From: CAJXMH01 sp964001305
GTDB lineage: Bacteria > Bacteroidota > Bacteroidia > Flavobacteriales_E > Vicingaceae
DNA length: 64,000 bases
Direction of reading: 5' to 3'
Assembly (NCBI GenBank): GCA_964001305.1
Contig: CAXFAI010000042.1
Coordinates: 1 to 64,000, forward strand
Below are positions 16,477-25,200 of the stretch, piece by piece (within the stretch, counting starts at the first letter, position 1; each line of letters begins with the position of its first letter). The notes beneath the pieces are model-generated. The model saw only the letters and a list, made by a program, of their open reading frames with translations. It did not search any database and was not told the DNA's origin. The translations under genes were made by a program, and so were the position numbers.

Positions 16477-17838
16477 TTACTTTGCGTTTTCTAACCAAGG
16501 TTGCATGAATTCACAACCTTCTGAATAGCGATTATCTATGGTAAAATAGGTTCCTTCAATAGCATCTAACATCCAATCTTGTAAAACTTCCTTTTCTTTC
16601 TCGGCTGTTGCTGCTTGCTTTATTTTCTGATAATCTTCTTTTAAATTAGCACGATGTGGCTTTGTTCGTTTATTTAAACGAATCAATCGATATCCTGCCT
16701 TACCTCTTGGGTCTTGAAGCTCTGTAGCTTGTGAAATTTCTCCTTCTTCTAGCTTATCGATTACAAAAAATAAAGAAGGATCTAAGTCATCCATGGCAGT
16801 CATCGAAGAAGCGTCGTAAGGGTTTACAATAATTCCACCATTCTTTTTGGTCTCCTTATCATCTGAAAACTTCCTAGCTGCTTCTTCGAATGTAATAGAA
16901 TCTTTTGCAATTAAGTTCGCAATGCTATCTAACTTGGATTTAGCTTGATTCATCGCTTTTTGATCCATTTTGGGCTTCATCAAAATATGACGAACATTCA
17001 CTTTTGTTCCTCTTCTTTCAATCATTTGGATAATGTGATAGCCAAAATCGGTTTTTACAATAGGTGAGACTTGTCCAGGTTTAAGTTGAAATGCAGCGGC
17101 TCCAAATTCTGGAGCTACCTCTGCTTTACCCACAAAACCAATTTCCCCACCTTTTTCAGCCGAGCCTGGATCTTCTGAATATAAAACAGCAAGCGTAGAA
17201 AACTTTTCTCCTTCACTTACTCTTTGTTTAAACTCCCTGAGCTTCTCTTTTACTTTATCAATCGATTCTTTTGATGGGGGAGCGTAAGCAACTATTTGTG
17301 CTATTTCAACTTCTGCATTTATTAATGGGATGCTGTCTTCAGGTATTTCTTTAAAAAAGTCCTCCACTTCTTGAGGAGTCACTGAAACATCTGATGTGAT
17401 TTGTCCACGCATCCCTTGAATCAGCATTTGTTCCCGCATCGAAGTTCTTAATTCGTCTTTAATCTTCGAAATGGGCTTTTTGTAATAAGTTACAAGCGCC
17501 TGTTCAGAACCAAGTTGACTAATAAAATAGCGGAGTCTTCGATCCATTTCTGCTTCCACTTGACTTTCTGATACTTCCACACTATCAAGCTTAGCGTGAT
17601 TCAATAGCATTTTAGAAAACAAAATATCTTCGAATACTTGACATCTTGAGTTATCGGTAACTTTCATGCCTTGTGAAGCCATACTCGTAAATTGCGACTC
17701 TAACTCCGATTTAGTAATGATTTCATCACCTAACACTGCAATCACTTCATCAATTACAACCTTTTTTTGAGCATTTATTGAGCCCAAAAACAAACATGCT
17801 ATTAGCAGCAAGCTAAGCTTATTTCTGAAATATTTCAT
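16477..17838 (-). CDS. SurA-like periplasmic peptidyl-prolyl isomerase
   Basis: Periplasmic folding helper of 453 residues, probably for outer-membrane proteins. It has a signal peptide (LLIACLFLGSINAQ), a SurA N-terminal helical domain (VIAVLGDEIITKSELESQF), then two parvulin domains: one ending EIGFVGKAEVAPEFGAAAF with DFGYHIIQ, the second starting VNVRHILMKPK. The second is degenerate, as in SurA P2-type variants. Its first 20 bases overlap the end of the upstream lipoprotein gene, implying translational coupling. Confidence 0.92.
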   Translation of the reverse strand: MKYFRNKLSLLLIACLFLGSINAQKKVVIDEVIAVLGDEIITKSELESQFTSMASQGMKVTDNSRCQVFEDILFSKMLLNHAKLDSVEVSESQVEAEMDRRLRYFISQLGSEQALVTYYKKPISKIKDELRTSMREQMLIQGMRGQITSDVSVTPQEVEDFFKEIPEDSIPLINAEVEIAQIVAYAPPSKESIDKVKEKLREFKQRVSEGEKFSTLAVLYSEDPGSAEKGGEIGFVGKAEVAPEFGAAAFQLKPGQVSPIVKTDFGYHIIQMIERRGTKVNVRHILMKPKMDQKAMNQAKSKLDSIANLIAKDSITFEEAARKFSDDKETKKNGGIIVNPYDASSMTAMDDLDPSLFFVIDKLEEGEISQATELQDPRGKAGYRLIRLNKRTKPHRANLKEDYQKIKQAATAEKEKEVLQDWMLDAIEGTYFTIDNRYSEGCEFMQPWLENAK

Positions 17839-18676
17839 ACCTATTTTTTAGTGTAGCTTCCTCGTAAATTTCTTCTTTTACTTTGGCTAATAACTGTATT
17901 CTTCTTTGATTTATGATAATTGCTCTAATTTGATTCACAACAACGCTTACTGGTGCTATTTCTCCAATACTTCTCATTTCTTCTACCTGAACCCAAACTG
18001 TTCTTGTTGAATCTTGAAATTCATTAAAGCCTATCTCAATTTTACCAAAATTAGAATTTGTATCAAGCGGAAGAATATCTTCCCACTCAGATTCGGAAAT
18101 CCAAACTTTTGGATTTAATTGGCAATTCCTAGCAAAACGAGTGCAATAGTCATTCAGCTTCTCAAAGTTTTGTTGTTCTTTAAACCAAATAGACAAACTG
18201 TCCTGTGAAGGAGCTGAATTTAAAAAAGAAACATACAAAGCTTTGTATAATGGCTCTTTTACTTCAAAATTAGCTTGATTAGCCTCAAAATAAGTATTGA
18301 TCTCAACCTCGCTTACACTAGTATCTAGCTTCTGCTTTATCAGTAAGTTCTCATAAGCGTAAATAATTAGTGAATTTCGGTAATCCTCTAATTGTTTTTC
18401 AAAATTGATCTGATTTTCGCTTAAATTTTGCTCCGCTTTTAGGAGCAATAATTCCTTTTTAATCCATTGATCAATATAAGCGTTAATGATTTCAAGACTA
18501 TCTTGAACGTTTTCTTCGTTAATGATATCTTCTAAATCAGCGGCAAATAAATAATGTTCACCAACTCTAGCGACTACCTCTTCATCTGGCTGATTATCAA
18601 ACCAGCTACAAGAAGAAATAGTTAAAATTACCACTGCCAATGGCAGTACATTTCGTAAGAAAATAGAATTAATCAA
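17819..18676 (-). CDS. Lipoprotein with SurA-N-like helical domain
   Basis: A 285-residue lipoprotein (lipobox ILTISSC near residue 23). After it comes a helical domain resembling the SurA/PpiD N-terminal chaperone domain (VVARVGEHYLFAADLEDII, IDQWIKKELLLLKAEQ). No parvulin isomerase motifs such as GGDLG or FGYHI are present, so catalysis is unlikely. It lies between two PPIase genes and overlaps both (20 bases with the SurA-like gene, 8 with the PpiC-type gene). It may act as a membrane-tethered chaperone subunit working with its neighbours; this is inferred from position. Confidence 0.8.
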   Translation of the reverse strand: MINSIFLRNVLPLAVVILTISSCSWFDNQPDEEVVARVGEHYLFAADLEDIINEENVQDSLEIINAYIDQWIKKELLLLKAEQNLSENQINFEKQLEDYRNSLIIYAYENLLIKQKLDTSVSEVEINTYFEANQANFEVKEPLYKALYVSFLNSAPSQDSLSIWFKEQQNFEKLNDYCTRFARNCQLNPKVWISESEWEDILPLDTNSNFGKIEIGFNEFQDSTRTVWVQVEEMRSIGEIAPVSVVVNQIRAIIINQRRIQLLAKVKEEIYEEATLKNRYEIFQK

Positions 18677-20618
18677 GTTCGTTCTTCAATTCTTCAAGCA
18701 CAGCTTGATTAACATTGTATTTGTATTTTGATTTCAACTCCTTTATCCATTCTTTTTCTAAATGGTTTTGGTAATCCGAGGTAATTAGACCCTTAGCCTC
18801 GTTTAAGGCTTTATAAGATGGAGCTAAAATTTCTTTAAAATGAACGAAGAAAACTCTTCCATTTTTTGATACAAAGTCTGAAACTCCCACTTTCCAATCA
18901 AAGGCATCAACTACAGGATGGTCTTCCTTTTCGTACTTTTTCATTTCATACTTTAGATTCAATTGTGAGTCCTTATTTATTAAAGTTTGAATGGAGTCTG
19001 GTGAAAGTCCTTTTTTGATATACTTCTTAACTTGTTTAGCGATGGTTTCATTTAAAACTGAATATACTACAGCATCAGCTCGCTCTTCCCACTTGTAATT
19101 TTCTTTATTGTTATTGTAAAAAGATTCTAAACCTGCTGTATCTTCTACCGCTTTACTCCACACTAACTCATCAGTTAAATTAAATAGCAAAATCCCATCG
19201 TGATATTCTGTTAAAAGCGCTTTAAACTCTGGTTCTTCTTCTTCTAGTTTCAAATCCTTATACTCCAATAGCATTTGTTTCTTGAAACTTTGATATCTAT
19301 TATTTACCAAAACTCGCTGATCAATTGGCTTAGCAGAACGCATTGAAGATTCTAAGTATTTTGCAAAATGGTGTTGATTAACTTCTTTATCGCCAATAGA
19401 AAACATCATCTTATTCAGCTTTGCTGCTTTATTCGCAGACCAATTCCCGTTAAAGTAAGAGGTATCAATTAAATCATAAAAATCATTTCGTTCCTTAATT
19501 TTTTCTTCAAATCCGTAATCTTTCTTGATTTTATTTAAAAGCGCATTCTCTGTTAATTTTGATCGGCTATCTTTCTTTACACGATCTGTTAATTCTTTCT
19601 CCACTTCTTCATAAGGTCCAAACTCATCTTTATGAATTCGCTTTATGATATGCCAACCATAAGGCGTTTCAAAAGGTTCAGAAATATCTCCATCATTTTT
19701 TAATGCAAAAGCTTGCTCTTCAAATGGCTTAACCATTCTTCCTATGCCAAAAGTTGGCAATTGGCCTCCTCTTTCTGCCGATTTCATATCGTCGGAAAAT
19801 TGCTTTGCCATTTGTTCAAAAGGTTCTCCTTCTTCTAATTTTTGGTAGATTTCTTTAATTCTTGCTTCAGGGTTATCAGTCTTCGATAATTCAGGGTCGT
19901 TTGAAATTAAAATATGAGCGACCGTAATATTTCCGCTTGCAGGTCTTCGATCAAAAACTTTCAAAACATGGTAGCCAAATCGAGTTTTAATTACTTCTGA
20001 TACTTGACCAACCTTTGTATTATAAGCAGCATTTTCAAATGGGTAAACCATATACAATGCCGTAAAATAACCTAAATCTCCACCATTTGATTCTACTGAG
20101 GGATCATCTGAAAATTCTTTAGCTGTCTTTTCAAAATTGGCTCCTTTTTCTAGCATCTCTTTTACCTTCAATGCTTTCTTATAGGCTTTCATGGTATCCT
20201 CAGGACTGTCATCAGGCTTAGATGCAATGAGTATATGACTTGCTTTTACTTCTTCTTGTAGCCTTTCATAAGCTTGTTTTTTCAATTGCTCTAATACACC
20301 ATCTTCTGAAAGGTAAGGTTGAGCCAATTGCTTTCGATACCCCTTTAACTCATTTACAAAAGAGGGAATGGTATCTAAACCTCTTGCTTCGGCTTCTTTC
20401 ACTTTTAGCTTAAAATTGATATACAAATCCAAGTACTCGTCTACCGTACTTTTGGCAACCATTTCACCGTTATTGTTCTTTTCATAAATTCGCTTAAACT
20501 CTTCTTTAGTGATTTTTTCATCACCAAAGTCAATAACCACTTTTTCTTGTGCTATTGAAGTTGAAATTTGGGCAATAGCCACAAATGCAAGGGTATAAAA
20601 TTTGATCAATTTTGTCAT
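18669..20618 (-). CDS. PpiC/SurA-type peptidyl-prolyl isomerase with two parvulin domains
   Basis: Exported 649-residue isomerase. A signal peptide ends near ISTSIAQ. The N-terminal domain (VVIDFGDEKITKEEFKRIYEK) is followed by two intact parvulin domains, recognised by KASHILIASKPD...GGDLGYFTALYMV...TRFGYHVLK and VAHILISNDPE...GGQLPTFG...PYGWHIIK. A further 300-residue C-terminal part is helical and Lys/Glu-rich. It probably helps outer-membrane or T9SS cargo proteins fold in the periplasm. It follows guaB by 17 bases and overlaps the next gene by 8, so the run guaB to moxR looks like one transcript. Confidence 0.92.
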   Translation of the reverse strand: MTKLIKFYTLAFVAIAQISTSIAQEKVVIDFGDEKITKEEFKRIYEKNNNGEMVAKSTVDEYLDLYINFKLKVKEAEARGLDTIPSFVNELKGYRKQLAQPYLSEDGVLEQLKKQAYERLQEEVKASHILIASKPDDSPEDTMKAYKKALKVKEMLEKGANFEKTAKEFSDDPSVESNGGDLGYFTALYMVYPFENAAYNTKVGQVSEVIKTRFGYHVLKVFDRRPASGNITVAHILISNDPELSKTDNPEARIKEIYQKLEEGEPFEQMAKQFSDDMKSAERGGQLPTFGIGRMVKPFEEQAFALKNDGDISEPFETPYGWHIIKRIHKDEFGPYEEVEKELTDRVKKDSRSKLTENALLNKIKKDYGFEEKIKERNDFYDLIDTSYFNGNWSANKAAKLNKMMFSIGDKEVNQHHFAKYLESSMRSAKPIDQRVLVNNRYQSFKKQMLLEYKDLKLEEEEPEFKALLTEYHDGILLFNLTDELVWSKAVEDTAGLESFYNNNKENYKWEERADAVVYSVLNETIAKQVKKYIKKGLSPDSIQTLINKDSQLNLKYEMKKYEKEDHPVVDAFDWKVGVSDFVSKNGRVFFVHFKEILAPSYKALNEAKGLITSDYQNHLEKEWIKELKSKYKYNVNQAVLEELKNELD

Positions 20619-20635
20619 GAGAAATATTTAATTGA

Positions 20636-22114
20636 TTAACGACTATAATTCGGTGCCTCTCTTGTTATGGACACATCATGAGGATGACTTTCACGTATAC
20701 CTGCATTAGTAATTTTAATAAATACAGCATTTGTTTTTAGTTCATCTATGTTAGAACAACCACAATAGCCCATGCCTGCTCTAATTCCTCCAATCATTTG
20801 ATAGATAACTTCTGAAAGAGAACCTTTAAATGGGACTCTTCCACTAATTCCTTCAGGAACCAACTTTTTAATATCATCTTCCATATCTTGAAAATACCTG
20901 TCTTTTGAGCCCTTTTGCATGGCTTCCAAAGAACCCATTCCTCGATAGGCTTTAAACTTTCTTCCTTCATAGATAATGGTTTCTCCTGGTGATTCCCCTC
21001 CCCCAGCAAACATAGAACCTGCCATAGCTGTATCTGCTCCTGCTGCTAAGGCTTTAACAATATCACCTGTAAATCGAAGGCCACCATCTGCTATCACTGG
21101 TACATCCGTACCTTTTAGTGCTTCCGCAACCATCATTACCGCAGAGAATTGTGGCACACCAACTCCGGCAATTACACGTGTTGTACAAATAGAACCAGGA
21201 CCAATTCCAACCTTTATGGCATCTGCTCCAGCTTCTGCCAGTGCTATAGCTGCTTCTTTGGTAGCTATATTTCCAACAATTACATCTAAGTCTTTAAACT
21301 TTGACTTTACTTTCTTCAGGGTATCTAAAACACCTTTAGAATGCCCATGCGCTGTATCAATTACAACTGCATCTACTCCTACTTCAACCAAAGCCGAAAT
21401 ACGTTCCATGACATCTCCAGTAACGCCAACAGCTGCCGCTACTCGAAGTCTACCAAATTCATCTTTGCAGGCATTTGGTCTTTCTTTCAGTTTGATAATA
21501 TCTCTAAAAGTTATTAAACCAATCAATCGATTTTGATCATCTACGACTGGTAACTTTTCAATTTTATGTGCTTGAAGTATATCTTCCGCTTTCGCTAAAT
21601 CAGTCCCTTTTGTAGTCGTAACAATATTCTCAGCAGTCATGATATGATCTACCTTTTCATTCATGTTCTTTTGAAAACGCAAATCTCTATTGGTCACTAT
21701 TCCCTTCAAAACATGCTTATCATCAACAACCGGAATTCCTCCAATGCTATTTTCTTTCATCAATTGAAGTGCATCAGCTACACTTGCCCCTTCTTTTAGC
21801 GTAATTGGGTCTTGAATCATTCCGCTTTCAGAACGCTTTACCTTTCTTACTTCAGCAGCCTGACGTTCAATGCTCATGTTTTTGTGCAACACTCCAATTC
21901 CCCCTTCACCGGCAATGGCTATTGCTAAAGCTGATTCGGTAACGGTATCCATTGCTGGAGATACAATAGGAGTATTTAAACGAATATTTCGAGTAAATTG
22001 AGTTGAAATATCTACCTCTCTGGGCATTACTTCTGAGTATGCAGGAACTAACAATACATCATCGTATGTAAGCCCTTCTGCTAAGAATCTTGAGTTGGAA
22101 TTGTTTTCGCTCAT
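20636..22114 (-). CDS. guaB: Inosine-5'-monophosphate dehydrogenase
   Basis: Catalyses NAD-dependent IMP to XMP, the rate-limiting step of GMP synthesis. The TIM barrel starts at LTYDDVLLVPAYSEVMP. A CBS-domain pair lies at about 95-215 (IGGIPVVDD, IEKLPVVDD). The catalytic Cys is in GPGSICTTRVIAGVGVP and the flap is around KYRGMGSLEAM. I chose the ATG at 22114 (MSENNSNSRF, 492 residues) instead of the one eight residues upstream because it matches usual IMPDH length. It heads the operon with the PPIase genes, an arrangement without obvious metabolic logic. Confidence 0.97.
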   Translation of the reverse strand: MSENNSNSRFLAEGLTYDDVLLVPAYSEVMPREVDISTQFTRNIRLNTPIVSPAMDTVTESALAIAIAGEGGIGVLHKNMSIERQAAEVRKVKRSESGMIQDPITLKEGASVADALQLMKENSIGGIPVVDDKHVLKGIVTNRDLRFQKNMNEKVDHIMTAENIVTTTKGTDLAKAEDILQAHKIEKLPVVDDQNRLIGLITFRDIIKLKERPNACKDEFGRLRVAAAVGVTGDVMERISALVEVGVDAVVIDTAHGHSKGVLDTLKKVKSKFKDLDVIVGNIATKEAAIALAEAGADAIKVGIGPGSICTTRVIAGVGVPQFSAVMMVAEALKGTDVPVIADGGLRFTGDIVKALAAGADTAMAGSMFAGGGESPGETIIYEGRKFKAYRGMGSLEAMQKGSKDRYFQDMEDDIKKLVPEGISGRVPFKGSLSEVIYQMIGGIRAGMGYCGCSNIDELKTNAVFIKITNAGIRESHPHDVSITREAPNYSR

Positions 22115-22135
22115 GAAAGCTGTTTTTAAGATTTG

Positions 22136-22143
22136 CAAAAATA
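22136..22143 (-). promoter_or_regulatory. Putative -7 box for guaB
   Basis: On the minus strand this reads TATTTTTG, an exact TAnnTTTG match, about 21 bases before the chosen guaB start. The transcription start predicted from it lies between the two candidate ATG codons region and the box, which favours the shorter ORF start. Confidence 0.4.
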
Positions 22144-22177
22144 AACATATTGCACTGTTTCTGTCGTTAATTAATGC

Positions 22178-22207
22178 AAAAAGGCCATGCTTTCACATGG
22201 CCTTTTT
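22178..22207 (-). terminator. Terminator after the large T9SS surface protein gene
   Basis: A perfect 12-bp stem (22178-22189 with 22196-22207) with loop CTTTCA gives a GC-rich core and U-run when read leftward. It lies about 20 bases after the stop of the gene ending at 22227 and separates it from guaB. Confidence 0.92.
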
Positions 22208-22226
22208 ATTGTATTTACATTTTCAC

Positions 22227-25200
22227 TTATCGTATCAAAGTAACCGTTCCTTTTCTACGATGTTCTTGTCCTTCTGCATCTACAAAACGAATGGTATATA
22301 CATAGGAACCTTGTTGAGCAATTTCACCATCTACTGCTCCCGTCCATCCTTTGTTGATGTCTCGGGTTCTATAGATTTCTTCTCCCCAACGATTATAAAT
22401 TACCATTTCAAATAAGGTAAAATCAAAAAACTGTCCTTGTGGCGCAAATACCTTGTTCACACCATCCGGCGCAAATGCATTTGGCACATAAAATAAGGGC
22501 TTTTGAATTACACACACTTCATTTGAGGTTGAAGTTGCTGAAGTTAAACTATTTGGGAAATCGGTAGTTACTGGTCCTTGTACAGCTTCTACTTTATAAC
22601 AGAACTGTCCAACCACTAAGGCATTATCATAAACATCATCTACAAACATATTTGGATCTAAAATATTGGCCTTGGGTTTAACGGTAGCATAAAGCTCCTC
22701 AGCACCTGCACCATTATATCCTCTGTAAATGTTGTAGTAGGCTACCGCACTATCCCATTTCTGATATTCATTCCATCGAAGCGTATTCGTTAAGGCTTCA
22801 TTATCTGCCTCAACCGTTAGATGTATAGTTCTAGCCAAGTTTGTTGTATCAATTGCATTACCGCATAAATTCTCAATTACGACTTGATAGAAATAACTGT
22901 AATCATCTGATTGAACTGCAGGATCGATATAGCTCACGAAATCATCTTTAAATACCGTTGAACCATCAAAGCGTGCAATAGGTAACATCGCATCTTGATT
23001 AACTCCTCGGTATAAAGAATAACCGCCTTGCTCAATCATCGTATCTTTTACAAAACTCACTTCTATATCATTACCCGGTAAAACCGAAGCATTATACATG
23101 TACTTATACAGCGGTTCGTCTTGATAAAAGGCGGAATCTGAATCTACATTCGATGTTGAAGAGAATCGATTTCCTCCATCGGTAGCTTTTACATAATAGT
23201 AATAACGTTTTCCTCCCTCTGTCACTTTATGTGCATAAGTGGTGTCTTCCGTTTCACTGTTCTGAACTAAGGTAAATGGTCCTCTCAGGTTCTCACCCAC
23301 ATATACCTCATATGTCACCGTTGATGAATCTCTAAAATCCGTATAAGGATTCCACTCCAAATAGTTTGTTGAGTCACACTCTACCCAATTAACATCTACA
23401 TCCATGGTGGTATGGTAGTCAAATAAATCAAAGTCATCATCTGCTCCTCCGCCACAAGTATCCGCTGCTTGAACTGTAAAGGTATATGTTGTGTCAAATG
23501 GATCTTTAATACTTAGTGGAATTACATATTGCTTCTGTGCCCAAGGTATATCTGTATCTATTGGACTAAATCCATTAGGATTGGAAGGGTCCGTTTGTTG
23601 TATTAAATTAACTACATGAACTCCTCCAGAATCAATTGACCAATAGATTTCAACTTGACCTGTTGAAGGGTTAACTGTTACAAAATCTACTAATTGGGTA
23701 GGAACTTCTGCTAAATCTATTAAGTCAACTTGTGCCATAGTAGATCGACTTGTACAGCCAGTGATATGATCTATCTCCAGATGATAAGTAGGTGACACTA
23801 ACTCACAATCTTGACCCTGATTATTTGGATCCGAGTCAATAAATGAAGTTAAAGAACCACCTATAACACCTGCTATTGGGGCTACAAAATTCGCAGCATT
23901 CTTATCAAATGTTTTAAAGTATGTATAATCTCCTGCATTTGTGGCTCCATTAGCATTCCAAACTAACTCCGCTTTCTTTTCAGATAGTGGAGTCAACTGA
24001 GTGGCTGACAAATTAATCACACTTATTTCATCACTATAATCTGAATATTCGGTACCCAAACAGCCAGAAAGTGATCGTGATCTAAACTCATACTGACCAT
24101 TAAAGGCGTCGATATTAATATTGACAAATGTATCAGCCTTTAATACAGTATCGCTGCCAACAAAAGTTTGCCAAGCTCCGCCATCCTTACGGTATTCAAA
24201 CTCATAAGCTAACCAATTACCCGTACTATCTACCGTACCAAATGCCTGATTCTCTGCATTATTTGGACCTAAGGGTCTAAACGTAAGTGTTACAGAGCCA
24301 TCATCTTCAACATACGTACAGTAAATGGGCGGTGCAGGTACCACTTCTTCGGTTCTGAAGTTTGTAGCCGGCATAAATACATGGCTAATTATCACATCAT
24401 TGAATTGATCAAATGCCACTACTTTTATCCAATACGAAGTATTTCGGTCAACCAAAATGTCTACTGAGTCTTGGGTCAAATCGGTTACGGAAGCTCTTTG
24501 AACATATGGACCACTTCCATCATTACTGTTCTTATCTACATAAATTCTAAAACCTGCAACTCCTGTTCTAAACCCATCTGGCTGGTCTAAGGCTATTCTA
24601 AAATACCCACCACAAGAATCTAATCTACCTTGGGGAATAAATGTAGAGTACAAAGGACTTTGTCTAATATTGGATAGATTACACTCATCAATTGCTTCTA
24701 GATAATAATTTCTAATAGTTGTTAATGCACTTGCACCACTATTTACAATTGAATCACTTTGAATACCAAAGGAATCTATTTGAGTTGCAATACCATTTGG
24801 GATGGAATCTACAATTCTAAAACTACCTGTAGTACCTGCATTGGCGCGATCTACTCGATAAAATACATCTCCATTTGGCATAACCTCTAGCGTATCAAAA
24901 CGAGGAATTGGAATTTGACCTAAGCTTTCCATAAACATCGTATCGATTATACTAAACGTACTAAAAGTAAGCGTATCATAGGTATTCTGACGTGGCGCAG
25001 TACCTTCTTTCCAGGTTATTACAGTATCTCTGGCTTCTATTCTAAATCCAACCTTCCCATTACATGTAGTGGTTGTTAAATTATAGGTTGTTGCATTCGT
25101 ATCGCCTCTTAAATACCAATTTGACTCTATTGCTTCTCCTCCTAAGTACTGACCACTTTGCTCAATGGAATCATTTTGCCAAATGTAAAAGTGAGTTGGT

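Noticed and set aside
20976..21536. 186-residue open frame opposite guaB
   Set aside because: Antisense shadow of a strongly conserved IMPDH gene; low-complexity Ser/Thr/Pro/Ala composition and no known family.
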